Below are positions 11,291 through 22,336 of a stretch of DNA of 64,000 bases, one piece after another. A model generated the notes under the pieces. That model saw nothing but the letters and a program-made list of their open reading frames with translations, did no database searches and was not told the origin of the DNA. The position numbers and the translations under genes were made by a program. The DNA comes from Ostrinia nubilalis (taxonomy: Eukaryota; Arthropoda; Insecta; Lepidoptera; Crambidae). Every line of letters begins with the position of its first letter. Positions within the stretch are counted from its first letter, which is position 1. The stretch spans positions 3,720,001 to 3,784,000 of the forward strand of contig NC_087096.1 in NCBI RefSeq assembly GCF_963855985.1, read 5' to 3'.

Positions 11291-11811
11291 GTTTTTAGCG
11301 TGTGTTCCGAGGGCTCACTTTACTAGAGCTTTTATTCTGTACTAGTAGAATATAATAAACCCTGTACTCTAAGGGTAGCATTGTGACTACTTCTGCTAAA
11401 ATTAAAACCTTACCAAAGAAACTTAGTCTCAAGTTCCAATTTGTAGCATTAAAGTAAATTTTGTGCACTGGTGAACTGAGGGCCCATCGTCTGATTAGAT
11501 TTTCTTTATTTGCAGTAACTATCCAGAGCTCTTATTTTCGTATGTAGCCCTACGATTTGCCTCCTAAATATTACCATTCATCAAAATCATCTTATTTGGT
11601 CAGATTCAGTAATTTGGTATTTGACATAGTTCATCTGAGGGACCACATTCGGCGGGTTGTAGCGTCCAACTTACAACACCTACAAATTTATCATTCTGGC
11701 TACATTTGTTTTAGAGGTTCTGCTAAATCTTTATGTATACGAAACCTTCGTTTTCCACAGTGGCCTCTCGAAGGGAACGCACATTAGAAACCGCGCTCGG
11801 TATAGTTCCAA
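11291..11811. other. Intergenic, nothing recognised
   Basis: A short plus frame at 11557-11787 has no recognisable motif and no splice or promoter support. I see no repeat structure. Confidence 0.5.
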
Positions 11812-13309
11812 AATACTGAACTGTCCTATCCATGACATTGACAGCGGGGCGCCACCGTCAATACCGGATCGCTGGTTCCGATTGTTGCCATGTTGGAAAC
11901 CATATAGTTGTATAGCCTGACCAGGAACATAAAAACCCTGGCATAGAGGCGCGTCAATCGCATTTGATAGTGCAACACTGAGTACAGTCGTACCTGTGTT
12001 AAATTAATAGGCTAACTTTATGTATCAGGATTCAGGATTACGGGCTAATTTGATATTTTCATAATTGGTTATCATAATGTCATGGTTTAAATAAATTAAA
12101 TGAAACCATCAATCGAGATAGTAGGATTTATTTTATTATTCATCAATAATCAAATTCAGAACTTGAATATTCAACTGCAATGTTTGGTCATGAACGCTTC
12201 AAACTCGGTACTTCTTTCCCAATTCCATAAAATTCAACACTTAGAAAGTGACAGAAAATTTTAAAATAGGTAGTTGAAACAAACCACAGCTAATTTTCAT
12301 AGTGGACTGTACTATACGATAAACATGACAGTCAATTTGACAACCTTTGTCGGAAACATTATTCAATGAAAATATTGTCCAAACCCTTAGTATTTCTCTT
12401 CGACAAATACTTTAACACATTGTGAACCACTTTTCTTTCACGACTATAAAAAGATTTTAGCAATTTAATTCACAAAATCAATGAGGAAGATGAGTGTAAT
12501 TATTTTATAATGTAAAAAGATGAAACATAAAATATAAAAAATATTAGTGAAAGAATTTTTTCGATATCTCAAAAACTGAATTATCTATGGGCATTCAAAG
12601 TTGGATGTTTTAAAAATCAACTCGCACTTGACCGTTTAGCGCGTGACGTCACACCGCCCGTTACCTCCGCCGGGGTGGCATTGCTCCTTCGCGCGCTCAT
12701 AGACTCGTACAGTCATTTCGAGTTTTATAGAACTATGGAGTAAAAAATACCATGCAGATATTGTATAGTAACCCTTTTATACTAATACAATGGTTAGTGC
12801 CCCAGAAAATTACTTTTAAAGCTAAGAGAAGCTGATAAATACATAAATAAATGGTGTACCTAAGTTAACGAAAAGGGAGAAAGCGTTATCTACAAAAACC
12901 AGTCGATATTATTGCAAAGATCATTTTAATGCGAGTACCTACCTAAAGACAAAACACCTACCATTGTATATTTTTCATTACAAATTTTTTATAAAGTATT
13001 TTAGTGACATTTTATTTGAAACAGTAGACAAAAAATAGAGAAACAAAACACGAGGCACGCACGCAGATGGGTTACTTTAAAAGTAAATTGAATCCTTTTA
13101 AACTTTAAAGACAATAAGACAATACTAAAAACTCTCTACCTACTTTAGCCCTTGTTATTGACTATGTTTTATGGTGGTAAAATAATGTTGTCGCTTCTTT
13201 GAGTTATCGATAAAAATCTATACGAACAAAATGTATTAACACATACTTTTCATTCTTGTGACAATCCGCCTGTAGAAGTCAAAGAGATAATAATACTCTA
13301 GAATAGAGT

Positions 13310-13540
13310 TATCGTCATCATCATCGTCATCTCAGCCACAGGACGTCCACTGCTGAACATAGCCTCCTTCAATAACTTCCACATAATATCGCACAGTTGG
13401 TAGAGGCCTGCATCCAGCGCCTCCCTGCTATCTTTATCAGGTCGTCGGTCCACCTTGTGGGTGGACGTCCTACGCTGTGTTTTCCGGTACGTGGCCTCCA
13501 CTCCCGAACCTTTCTGCCTGGGGCAGAGCTGCGGCAGGTT
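13310..13540 (-). pseudogene. RTE-type LINE C-terminal fragment
   Basis: The minus frame contains [22 protein letters not shown] and AGRRWMQA, the conserved tail of the RTE family found intact in sequence at 21040-21942. It is truncated on both sides. Confidence 0.75.
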
Positions 13541-13965
13541 ATACAGAAAACTAAGGAAGGAGTATAACTTGCCACTATGCTTGACATTCGTGGAATATGA
13601 GAAGAAGGCCTTCGATTCGATCGAAACTTGGGCAGTGCTGCAGTCTCTCCAGCGGTGCTATATTAATTATCGCTACCGTTGCTGACGATATTGTGGTCAT
13701 GGCACTCATGGCAGAGTTGCTGGAAGACCTCGGCACAATGCTCAAAGTCCTTAATCGAATATATCGGAACAGGTAGGCATTCGGATGAATACGAACAAAA
13801 TGAAGCTTATGTCGAACTGCGCCCTACTCAGTTTCGTTTCGGAGCTTGATTCTCGAGATTGTTGACAAGTATTGTCTACCTTAGACAAACGATTAATATA
13901 GCGAATAGCCCGACGGATTAGCAAGCTGAAATGGCAATGGGCAGCTAGGGCACGTAGCGTAGTAC
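13541..13965 (+). pseudogene. RTE-type LINE reverse transcriptase fragment
   Basis: Plus frames give FVEYEKKAFDSIE (the palm motif FxDxxKAFDS) and then, after a frame change, ADDIVVMA (catalytic ADD box) and a MNTNKMK-like stretch, ending in a RIARRISKLKWQW-like match. This is a broken copy abutting the oppositely oriented fragment at 13310-13540. Confidence 0.75.
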
Positions 13966-15520
13966 GCCGAATAGAGTTATCTGCAATAGAAATAAAGACG
14001 AGAGATACGAAGATTCAAGTAGAACAGAAAAAGAAAGACGTAACAGACTCAAACTATAAAAATCAGGAAAAACGTTGACGACCCTCGATAGAGTTAGAAA
14101 CCAGTTTTAACTGTGACAAAACAGACTGTACCTTACTTCCGATTCATGATCGTACACTGATTCCATAGAAAGTTACAAAGTGTATACTAATAACTTTTTA
14201 AAGTGAACAAAAAAAATCATCAAGCCCGATGGACTGATCTTTGTGTCAGATGTTTATGGTGGTAGTACTACTGACACATATATTTTTGATACTACCTTGT
14301 ATAGTTCACATCTTTGACTTAAATAAATTTTAGCTGAGATCCAACTTGCACAACAGTTTTGGTTTCCTCCAATAGCACGCTACTTCGGTACAAGCGGGAT
14401 CTTCACTACGTCTATACATATAACCTTAAAACCAATTAATGCCATTGTATGTTTGCATTCTTCATTGCTTGCTGCACAAACTCCGCATTCCAGATTTTCC
14501 AATTTATTCGTTATCTTCAGCACAAACAAATGTACAATGATATGCCGTAGCTCTAACTTTGTGTTCAGGTGTAGTAACTCTTGTTTTTACTGTACACTGC
14601 GGATATAGTCTTTTCAAATGAACTTACCCTACGAGTATTACATTATGTCCATAATTCGATAGTTGGATAGTTAGTCTATAACACGACTGGACGTGATCGT
14701 CCAACTCTGTAAAAATAAAATATTAAGACATAACGTTGCTAAATTATTGATGGGTATTATTTTTTATCGATAACCCACAGCAATCTGACTGACAGCACTA
14801 GTACTTTTAAACTAGATAGAACTTTTATAATCTACCTCAAATACTACAAAAAGCGTAAATACTAAATACTCAATTATTTATTGCATCCATAATAATAGGT
14901 TCATTTACCTTGCAAGTTTTAGCACTTGGATTTCTGCAATAATATAGGTACTTTGCATGTTTTCTGAAAGTATCCGCAACCATAAGTAAATCTACTTTCG
15001 GAAGATTATTTGGTTGGCATCAGATACGGTTAATATAAATAAAAAATGTATCGAAATGAACGAAAATAAGTTTACAGAGCGCAGCTAGCACCCGCGCCGC
15101 CCGTCCGTCGTTGCCCAACGAGCGGTGTGACGTCATCGCCCGTATTCCAGGGGTGCTATCAGTTTTCGCGCGTTCCCATATTGATTTGCTTATAAAATAT
15201 TCAATTTTCGTGATATCAACAAAATTTTTTCACAGTTAGTCTTATTTTAGCTTAAAGTTTTTGTTAGGGCTGAAAAAGGGGAATAAATTTTGATTTACAT
15301 CTTCCTCATTGCGCACATTTAAAATAAAGTTTGTTTACACTTTGACAGCAATAGACTGACATGCAAGGTGACATGTCAATGAAGTTTTCAGTTACTGTTG
15401 CCATTAAAAGAAATTAGTACCATTAGTTTTCCGCAACATGGCGAGGGTTTTTATGTTCCTGGTCAGGCTATACGATGGTAGCGCCCCCCTGTCATTGAGT
15501 TTGGTGGGACAGTTCAGCGT

Positions 15521-15964
15521 GGGTCATCTATACTACTCATTTGTACCTATAATACTCTGGTATTATTGAGCTTCGGTCTTCTATCATTAAGCTTTTGAAA
15601 AATCTGATAGGCAGCATAGTCCTTTTATTTTCAGCTGGTTCTCTCTTGAAGAAGCGAATTAAAAACTTCAAAACGTCATTCATGTCAATGTCAAATTCAC
15701 AAATTGTAACTGACATTTCGCCACATAAACATGAAAAAATTAGCGTTTTCTTTGTTTTAAACAAATTATACGGTCAATTTGTTAGCATTAATACAAATAT
15801 TAAAATTAAGAATATCCCCAGAAAATACAGGATATGACTCGAATGCTATTTATTTCGTAAAAACTATGGATTTTGTGGATTTCGCATGAAGTAACCTTGG
15901 TCGCAAGATTTTTACTAGCTATTGTTTTAAATGTACAAGTTCATGATGAATTACTAATTTTACA
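15521..15964 (+). promoter_or_regulatory. Upstream region of the zinc-finger gene
   Basis: About 440 bp lie between the right end of the long inverted-repeat element and the first coding ATG at 15965. The overlapping small frames on both strands have no recognisable motif. I see no clear TATA box. The promoter and 5' UTR must lie here unless an upstream exon exists. Confidence 0.35.
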
Positions 15965-18900
15965 ATGGATATTATACTACCAGTGTGTCGAGTGTGCCTC
16001 TCGACTGAGGCTAGCAAAGATATTTTTGACTTAAAATCGCAACGAAGTGATAAGACCTGCTCTGAAATTGTATTGTTTTGTCTTGGTATTCAGGTACATA
16101 CTTGTTTAAAATGTTTTGCCAAAGTTTTCTAATAGTATATTAATAATAAATAAATATATTTGTTATTTTTGCTTTCAGGTGGACAATGATACAAAAGTCA
16201 GTACTAAGTTGTGTTTGAAATGCTTTAGGAAAATAGTCTCTTTCTACAATTTTAAGTTGCTGGCTCACAAAAATGACGAGTATTTAAAGAATTTGGACCC
16301 TAACACTCATATAAAAAAAGAAACGTTGGATGAAGGCTTAAAGGATGAAAGTGTATCTTGTGACAGTGATGTGAATGAAATTGTTGATGCCGAAATTAAG
16401 TTAGAACCTGACCCCGTGAAGGACGAAGATGTCCCAGAGGAGTGTCAGTCAGACGACGAGCTTCTGAGCGTGATCAAGAAAATTAAATATGAATACATTC
16501 CAGCAGACAATGGAACCGAAACCAAAGAAAATGGTTTGTATTGTTTAGAATATTATCCACACTACATTTTTAATAATTGGTATTAAAGTGGCAATAGAGG
16601 TAATGTTGTAACAAACAAATTCCACCAATAAATAGTACCACATTTCCTTTTTGGTCCAAATGCTGGCTGAGAATGTCATAATTATGCAACTATATTTAAT
16701 TTTTTTTACCTAAATAAATAAATAATAAAAGTGTAATTTTATTAACTGAAAATACATAATGTAAAGTATTCTAATTATTATTTCAGAGAACCTCAAAACC
16801 AAGAAAGGGAAGAAAGGCAAAGAAAAATCCAAAACTCATATCTGTGATGAATGCGGCAAAAGTGTGAAGGACCTAAAGGCGCACATGCAACAGCACGAGC
16901 CCAAAGAGAACCGGAAGAGGGTGCCGTGCACCTTGTGCGATAAAACCTTCTCAACACATAATGCGAGATACAAACACAAGAGAAACAAACATCTTGGAAT
17001 TAAAATATCTTGTCCTATTTGTAATAAAGGTATGTAGCTGCTAATGTTTCAATAAAAAAATAGACTTCCAAAAATACACCTAGAAGAGTCCTTACTTTGA
17101 CTGCATTGTTTCAGCAACTAGCCTTCTCATTATTTTCTTTATAGATCATGTATTGTACAGATGGGTTCATTTTATGACTGTGACAGAAGGTTGTCAGGTT
17201 GCGTCAACACTGGGCATTGTCCCATCCCATATCACTCCTGAAGCAGTGGTAAGGTTTGTCGGGAAGACGGGATTGTCCATAGTTCAACCCCTAAGGTGGT
17301 AAAACGGGGTCCACGGGTACAAGTCGCGGGCGCCCGCTAGTATAAGGCGGGTTTTAGAATCGCGGTGACTGCTCGCTGATCGTCTGCGCTGAAAGATCAA
17401 TATGTATGTAATTGAAGGGAACGTTCCTGAGTGACGCTGATCGCTCGGCGCCGACGCTTCATACATTTCGGCTGTCAGCGCTGACGGTCAGCGTGCGTCA
17501 GCTTGACTCTAAAACCAGCCTAATACAGGGTGGAATTTTGTAGGAGGGAAAGTTATCTTAATACTGTAAATAGAAAATTTTACTGAAAGAAAACATTCCT
17601 TTATTTTTGAAAAGAAAGAGAACTGCATTCAAAGATTTTCGAAAATTCTCTACCATACCATACAATTTCCTGTTCATAATTGAAATAATTTATGATTTCA
17701 TAGTTTTCCTTTCATTTGATTTATCAAGTTATTAGAGAGATTTCATCCTTATTTATACTTAACCCTTACGATCGATGCAATAGAAATACAGGGTGTAATT
17801 TTTAACAGATTTTAGTTGGATCGAATCCCGTGTGTGGCAAGCCAATTTTTCGAAATCTTTGAATGCAGTTCTATTTCTTTTCAAAAATAAAGGAATGTTC
17901 TGTTTGAGAAAAAACTTCTATCTACAATATTAAGAGTACTTTCCCTCCAAAATTCCACCCTGTATATTCAATAGTCTTTCTGTTCTCTTCCAGCGGTGAT
18001 CAACATCAAGCAGCACACGCTGCAGATGCACAAAGTGTCGGAGCTGCGTTACGAGTGCGTTCCGTGCGGGCGCCGCTTCATCTCGCCGTCGGCGCGCGAC
18101 GCGCACCAGACCGTGCACACCAAGGACCGGCCGCACGCCTGCGACCAGTGCGACAAGCGATTCCGGAGCAAGCTCAGCTTGGTGCAGCACAAGTGAGTAC
18201 ATTTCCTTATCTCCATTTCGTATTATTTTATTACACCTTACCACAAAAAGTTAAACACGTTGAACACCATAGGGATGTTTCCTGGGTAAAAAAGCAAGAG
18301 TTTTAATTAGTCCGTCAGTTAGCTTATCAAAAACTACTCGACACGTATTTTTCACTTTTTAAAACTAATGAAAATGTAAAGAGATAAAGCGTGCCAAAGT
18401 TCTAAAGAAAAGGCCCGTGACGTCAGTGAGTGCGTAAAAGTGCAGCACTTTGTGACGTCGCGCGGAACTTCAACGCACTATAACTTTGTAATTATTTGTT
18501 TGATTGACAATTAAAAATATACGTTTTAAAATTGACGGACTAAACATTTTTTTTTAGGAAACTAGCCTATTGCCATTAAGTATGAAGTTTAAATTTTCTA
18601 TATCTCTTAACTTAAATAAAATTGAAAAGAAAGCAAGATAAACTGTTTATTTCACAATAAATTATGTACCAGAGTACATTCTCTAATTTATGTATGTAAA
18701 GTAAGTTTTAAAACTCTGTTTCAGGCGACAAGTCCACGATAAAGAGAAGACTCACTTGTGCCAGTTTTGTTCTAAAAGCTTTTTCAAGAAATATCATCTT
18801 CAAGTTCATTTACGGTGAGATATTATATTCTTAGGCTGTTAGCATTATAAAAATAATGAGATAAAATAAAAATAACAACGATTCATAGCGTTAGTAAAAG

Positions 18901-20563
18901 CTTATGCTGATGTTAGATCTTATTTCTAAATCGGACTTCGTCCTACTGAGCATGTGGCCGATCAGTGGACAATCCCCACTATCAAATATTTCAGTAGGTA
19001 GCTGTGGCAGCTGCCCCGTACTCTGTGCAGTAATGATGCACTCTTTTTGCGCATGATAGCTTCTAAGCTATCTACGCCCGCCAAAGCAAACATCGCAGTC
19101 CAGACGCACTACAACTACTGTGTCAATGTTGTCCTAACTCCTTTATGCGCAATTGTCAAGCGGTCGCATTCTGCCAAATTCGCAAATTGCCAAATTCGCA
19201 AAATGTCAAATACGCAAATTGTCAAATTCGCAAAATGACAAGTTTTAAAAATGTCCAGTTGTTTAGGTGTAATAATAAAAGTCAAGTAATTAATTGGCAG
19301 AACTTTTAAACATTATAATGTTAAGGTTTTTTAAAATATGAAAGCATAAAACCGTCATATAAAGACATTTTTTTGCGAATTTGACAATTTGCGAATTTGG
19401 CAGATTGCGACCGCTTGACAATTTGCGCATAAAGGTCCTAACTAGCGACTTTCGCCGCAGCTCGCACACAAAGGAGAAGCCGTACGAGTGCAAGCAGTGC
19501 GGCAAGTCGTTCTCGTCGTCCACCATCCTCAAGAACCACTCCTACACGCACGCGGCAGAGAAGACCTTCCGCTGCACGCTCTGCGACATGAGCTTCGTGC
19601 GCTCGGGGTGAGTTGTCTATGGGGAATCATTTATCACAGGGGTGGCCAACTTGATAAGACATAAGATCTACTGTTTACTAACGAAACCCAGGGCGATCTA
19701 ACTCTTACATACTTCTTGAAATCTTAAATGGAACAGCATAGTTTAGTACACAATCATGTATAGTATTTTTTGCCTTGCCACGATCGACTGGACTAATATT
19801 CGCGATCGACCGGTTGGCCACCCCTGATTTATCAGGTCATTTAGGCTGAGCCTAAACGAGCGTAATTTACGACGCGTTTTTTGAGTCTACACAAATGCTC
19901 TGTATGAAACTATGAACTTCACAACTACGCCAAATGTGTTGGGACTTAAACGTTTATTGTGCTACGGAAATTACGCTCGTTTGTCATCAGCCATTCTCCA
20001 CTGCAGGCATATCATACTCTCCAAATGGACGATTTAAATACATTCCCCACGCTGATCAGACGACTTGAGATTCCTCATGTTCGCTTATATTTCCCTTATT
20101 CGTCTCTTACGACATACGGGACGAGTGAGTCTGCTATTCTACTGGCTAAGCTAGCTAACTGCCTGTTTACCACTTTATTTATTATTTTAATATTCCTGTT
20201 AACCCCTTTGGATACGTTAAATATGTTTACGTTACGAATGGGTTCTAAAACTTCTAAAAAATAGTCCAGTGGCATTTCTCAGTTGGACACCGACTATTGT
20301 CGTTTCCGTCTGGCTTATAGAAATTAAAGTACACATTAAAGTAAACGTTTTAAACATAATTTATTATAATAATCTAAAATAAAAGAGTAACAATCGGCCA
20401 AATAACTCGACAATAACCCCGCAGATACCTCCGCGCACACATGCTCAGCCACACTCGAGAGAAGCGGTATCCCTGCAACTACTGCGGCATGAAGTTCCAC
20501 CGCTCCGACCACCGCAAGCGACACGAGTTCACGGCGCACGAGAAACACTTGGCCTCCACGTGA
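15965..20563 (+). CDS. ZAD-domain C2H2 zinc-finger protein (seven exons, 433 aa)
   Basis: Seven exons with GT-AG borders and continuous phase: 15965-16093, 16179-16533, 16787-17029, 17994-18192, 18725-18814, 19461-19607, 20425-20563 (1302 nt). Exon 1 opens with MDIILPVCRVC, the first Cys pair of a zinc-finger-associated (ZAD) domain; LCLKCF in exon 2 gives the second pair. An acidic linker (about residues 80-155) follows, then nine C2H2 fingers from exon 3 to the end. Fingers 1 and 3 have a shortened Cys-to-His spacing, while the others are canonical, some with EKPYEC-type linkers. This is the typical layout of insect ZAD transcription factors that act in the nucleus; the target is unknown. 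Stopping at exon 2 would give a false 156-residue frame running into intron 2. Four of the six introns show no or few repeats in themselves, but introns 3, 4, 5 and 6 hold MITEs. Assignment to a named orthologue is not possible from sequence alone. Confidence 0.9.
17344..17523. mobile_element. MITE in zinc-finger intron 3
   Basis: The ends AAGGCGGGTTTTAGA and TCTAAAACCAGCCTA are inverted copies, and the middle is rich in GCGCTGA/TCAGCG hairpin sequence. It directly abuts the next MITE. Confidence 0.65.
17526..17962. mobile_element. TA-flanked MITE, CAGGGTGG ends, intron 3
   Basis: CAGGGTGGAATTTTG at the left is matched by its complement near the right end, and TA is duplicated on both sides, as for Tc1/mariner-type insertion. 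About 110 bp at each end form inverted arms (for example CATTCCTTTATTTTTGAAAA). It ends 31 bp before the exon 4 acceptor. Confidence 0.75.
18307..18543. mobile_element. MITE in zinc-finger intron 4
   Basis: The ends TTAGTCCGTCAGTTA and TTGACGGACTAA are inverted copies. GTGACGTC occurs twice inside. Confidence 0.6.
19140..19435. mobile_element. hAT-like MITE with 8-bp target duplication, intron 5
   Basis: The ends CCTTTATGCGCAATTGTCAA and TTGACAATTTGCGCATAAAGG are inverted copies, flanked by the direct repeat TCCTAACT (19132-19139 and 19436-19443). Just inside lie tandem CAAATTCGCAAATTG units in opposite orientations. The element ends 25 bp upstream of exon 6, leaving only a short tract before the acceptor AG. 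Confidence 0.85.
19637..19826. mobile_element. hAT-type MITE with 8-bp target duplication, intron 6
   Basis: CAGGGGTGGCCAAC and GTTGGCCACCCCTG form perfect 14-bp ends, flanked by ATTTATCA on both sides (19629-19636 and 19827-19834). The 190-bp length, CAGGGG end and 8-bp duplication are all classic for a non-autonomous hAT. Confidence 0.9.
19844..19992. mobile_element. Small MITE, intron 6
   Basis: GGCTGAGCCTAAACGAGCG and its imperfect complement CGCTCGTTTGTCATCAGCC bound a 149-bp hairpin-like element. Confidence 0.65.
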
Positions 20564-20935
20564 TATACGACTCTAAACCCACGAGCGCAGGGCACAAAGT
20601 CGCGTGGGATAAACAGCCAGGTTCACTCGAGCAAAACACGGTGTCCACGTTAAATACGACTTTAAACAGACTCGCGCAAGGTACAAAGTCGCATGGAATA
20701 AACAAGTAAAAGGTTTACTGGAGCACAAAGCACGGCCTCCACGTGATATCGAACTCTAAACAGACGAGCGCAGGGTACAAAGTTGCGTGCGATAAGCAAG
20801 AACCAAACGTTCTCCAAGCCCAAACCACAGTGTCCACGCGATATCCAACTCTAAAACGACAAGCGCGTGGTACAATTTCGCTTGGCAGAACCAGGCGCAC
20901 TAAACCACTTCTACGTAATATCAAACTCTAATATG
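20541..20935 (+). repeat. Tandem repeat spanning the stop codon and 3' UTR
   Basis: A unit with the core TCCACGTGATATNNNACTCT followed by CGCAGGGTACAAAGT recurs with its TCCACG-like core at about 20555, 20644, 20738, 20833 and (decayed) 20910, a spacing of 77-95 bp. The first unit includes the last codons (HLAST) and the TGA of the zinc-finger gene. Later copies keep a GAGCACAAAGCACGGCCTCC-like echo of that coding end. Confidence 0.8.
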
Positions 20936-21024
20936 ACCAGCCCAAAGCTTTTTTTTTGCGTGCAGTAAAAAAAAATATGACGAGAGATCACTGTTGGTGT
21001 TGTAACATGAAATACACGCATTCG

Positions 21025-21975
21025 TGTCTTTCGTTCGTTTCAGCCGAAAGACGTCCACTGCTGGACAAAGGCCTCCCCCAAGGATTTCCACAAAGACCGG
21101 TCCTGCGCCGCTTGCATCCAGGTACTTCCCGCGACCTTCACCAGATCGTCGGTCCACCTAGTGGGAGGCCTGCCCACGCTACGTCTTCCAGCTCGTGGTC
21201 GCCACTCAAGAACTTTCCTGCCCCAGCGGCCATCAGCTCTTCGAGCTATGTGCCCCGCCCACTGCCACTTGATTTTAGCGATTCTGCGGGCTATGTCAGT
21301 CACTCTGGTTCTCCTACGGATCTCCTCATTTCTGATTCGATCACGCAGGGAAACTCCGAGCATAGCACGCTCCATCGCTCTTTGGGTGACCTTGAGCCTT
21401 CTTATGAGGCCCATAGTAAGCGACCACGTCTCAGAGCCATACACCATCACTGGCAACACACACTGGTCAAACACTTTTGACTTGAGACACTGCGGTATTT
21501 CGGACGTGAGAATTTCGCGAAGCTTCCCGAACGCTGCCCAGCCGAGTTGGATTCGACGATTAACCTCTTTCTCGAAGTTGGACCTACCTAACTGGACTGT
21601 TTGTCCCAGGTATACATAATTGTCAACAACTTCGAGTATAGTGTCTCCAACCTTCAGAGGAGTGGGTACAACACGGGCATTTGACATAATTTTTGTCTTG
21701 TCCATGTTCATTTTAAGACCCACTTGTTGAGAGGCTCTACTGAGGCCATCGAGCATTGTGTTTAGGTCCTCCACGGTCTCAGCCATGACTACGATATCGT
21801 CCGCGAAACGAAGGTGGGTGATATACTCGCCGTTGATATTTATGCCGAATCCGCTCCAGTCCAGAAGCTTGAAAACATCTTCCAGGGCGGTGGTGAACAG
21901 TTTCGGAGATATGACATCTCCCTGTCTCACCCCTCGCTGCAACTGGATAGGTTTCGAGTTCTGTTCGTGTCTTTA
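21025..21975 (-). pseudogene. RTE-type LINE, 5'-truncated copy with open 300-codon frame
   Basis: A continuous minus frame, 21040-21942, encodes the back half of the reverse transcriptase and the C-terminal domain: GVRQGDVISPKLF, catalytic FADDIVVMAE, thumb YLGQTVQLG, then MERAMLGVSLRDR and [17 protein letters not shown]. The endonuclease and front of the RT are missing, so it cannot move by itself. The 3' end at about 21025 reads GGCTGAAACGAACG. It is the best-preserved copy of the family in the window and has the longest frame, suggesting a fairly recent insertion. It lies about 460 bp past the zinc-finger stop in reverse orientation. Confidence 0.9.
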
Positions 21976-22336
21976 GATAGGTATAATTTAATATTTTATA
22001 GTATATTTTGTTTTGCTATATTAGCAAACAATACCCTGGTTATTTATTTTAAAAATTGACGAATCCATTAGGTTAGTATGGAATCAGGGTTATAAAATGT
22101 ACTATGACCGGGCACACTATGAATTTTATCAATTTGCTTTCTAAAAATGGAATGGGGTAAATCTTTGTCAAATTATTTTTAATTTGTTATATTTTTAGCT
22201 ATTGTACAAATATTAGTTATTTATTTAGAAAAATGGTTATTTAAATAAATTCTATATTATGTTGATTACAAATTTTATTTCGCTACTGAACACACACTAT
22301 AGAAAAACATAAATTACGGAGAAAAAATATATCAAA

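Larger units (their letters stand above)
11812..15520. mobile_element. Long degenerate inverted repeat, composite element
   Basis: The left end (ACTGAACTGTCC, then TATAGCCTGACCAGGAACAT at about 11915) is mirrored at the right (ATGTTCCTGGTCAGGCTATA at about 15453, then GGACAGTTCAG). Further matching pairs lie deeper: AATGAGGAAGATG at about 12480 against CATCTTCCTCATT at about 15299, and GACGTCACACCGC at about 12647 against GCGGTGTGACGTC at about 15123. Either one 3.7-kb element has arms of roughly 0.5-0.9 kb, or two MITE copies lie in opposite orientation. RTE debris lies in the middle. Confidence 0.5.

Noticed and set aside
16116..16586. 156-residue single-exon protein in the zinc-finger locus
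   Set aside because: It starts in intron 1 and ends in intron 2; the splice-joined reading supplies the ZAD Cys pair and the fingers and keeps phase throughout.
20541..20935. CRISPR-like array
   Set aside because: Repeats are long, contiguous and diverged with no unique spacers, in a eukaryotic 3' UTR.
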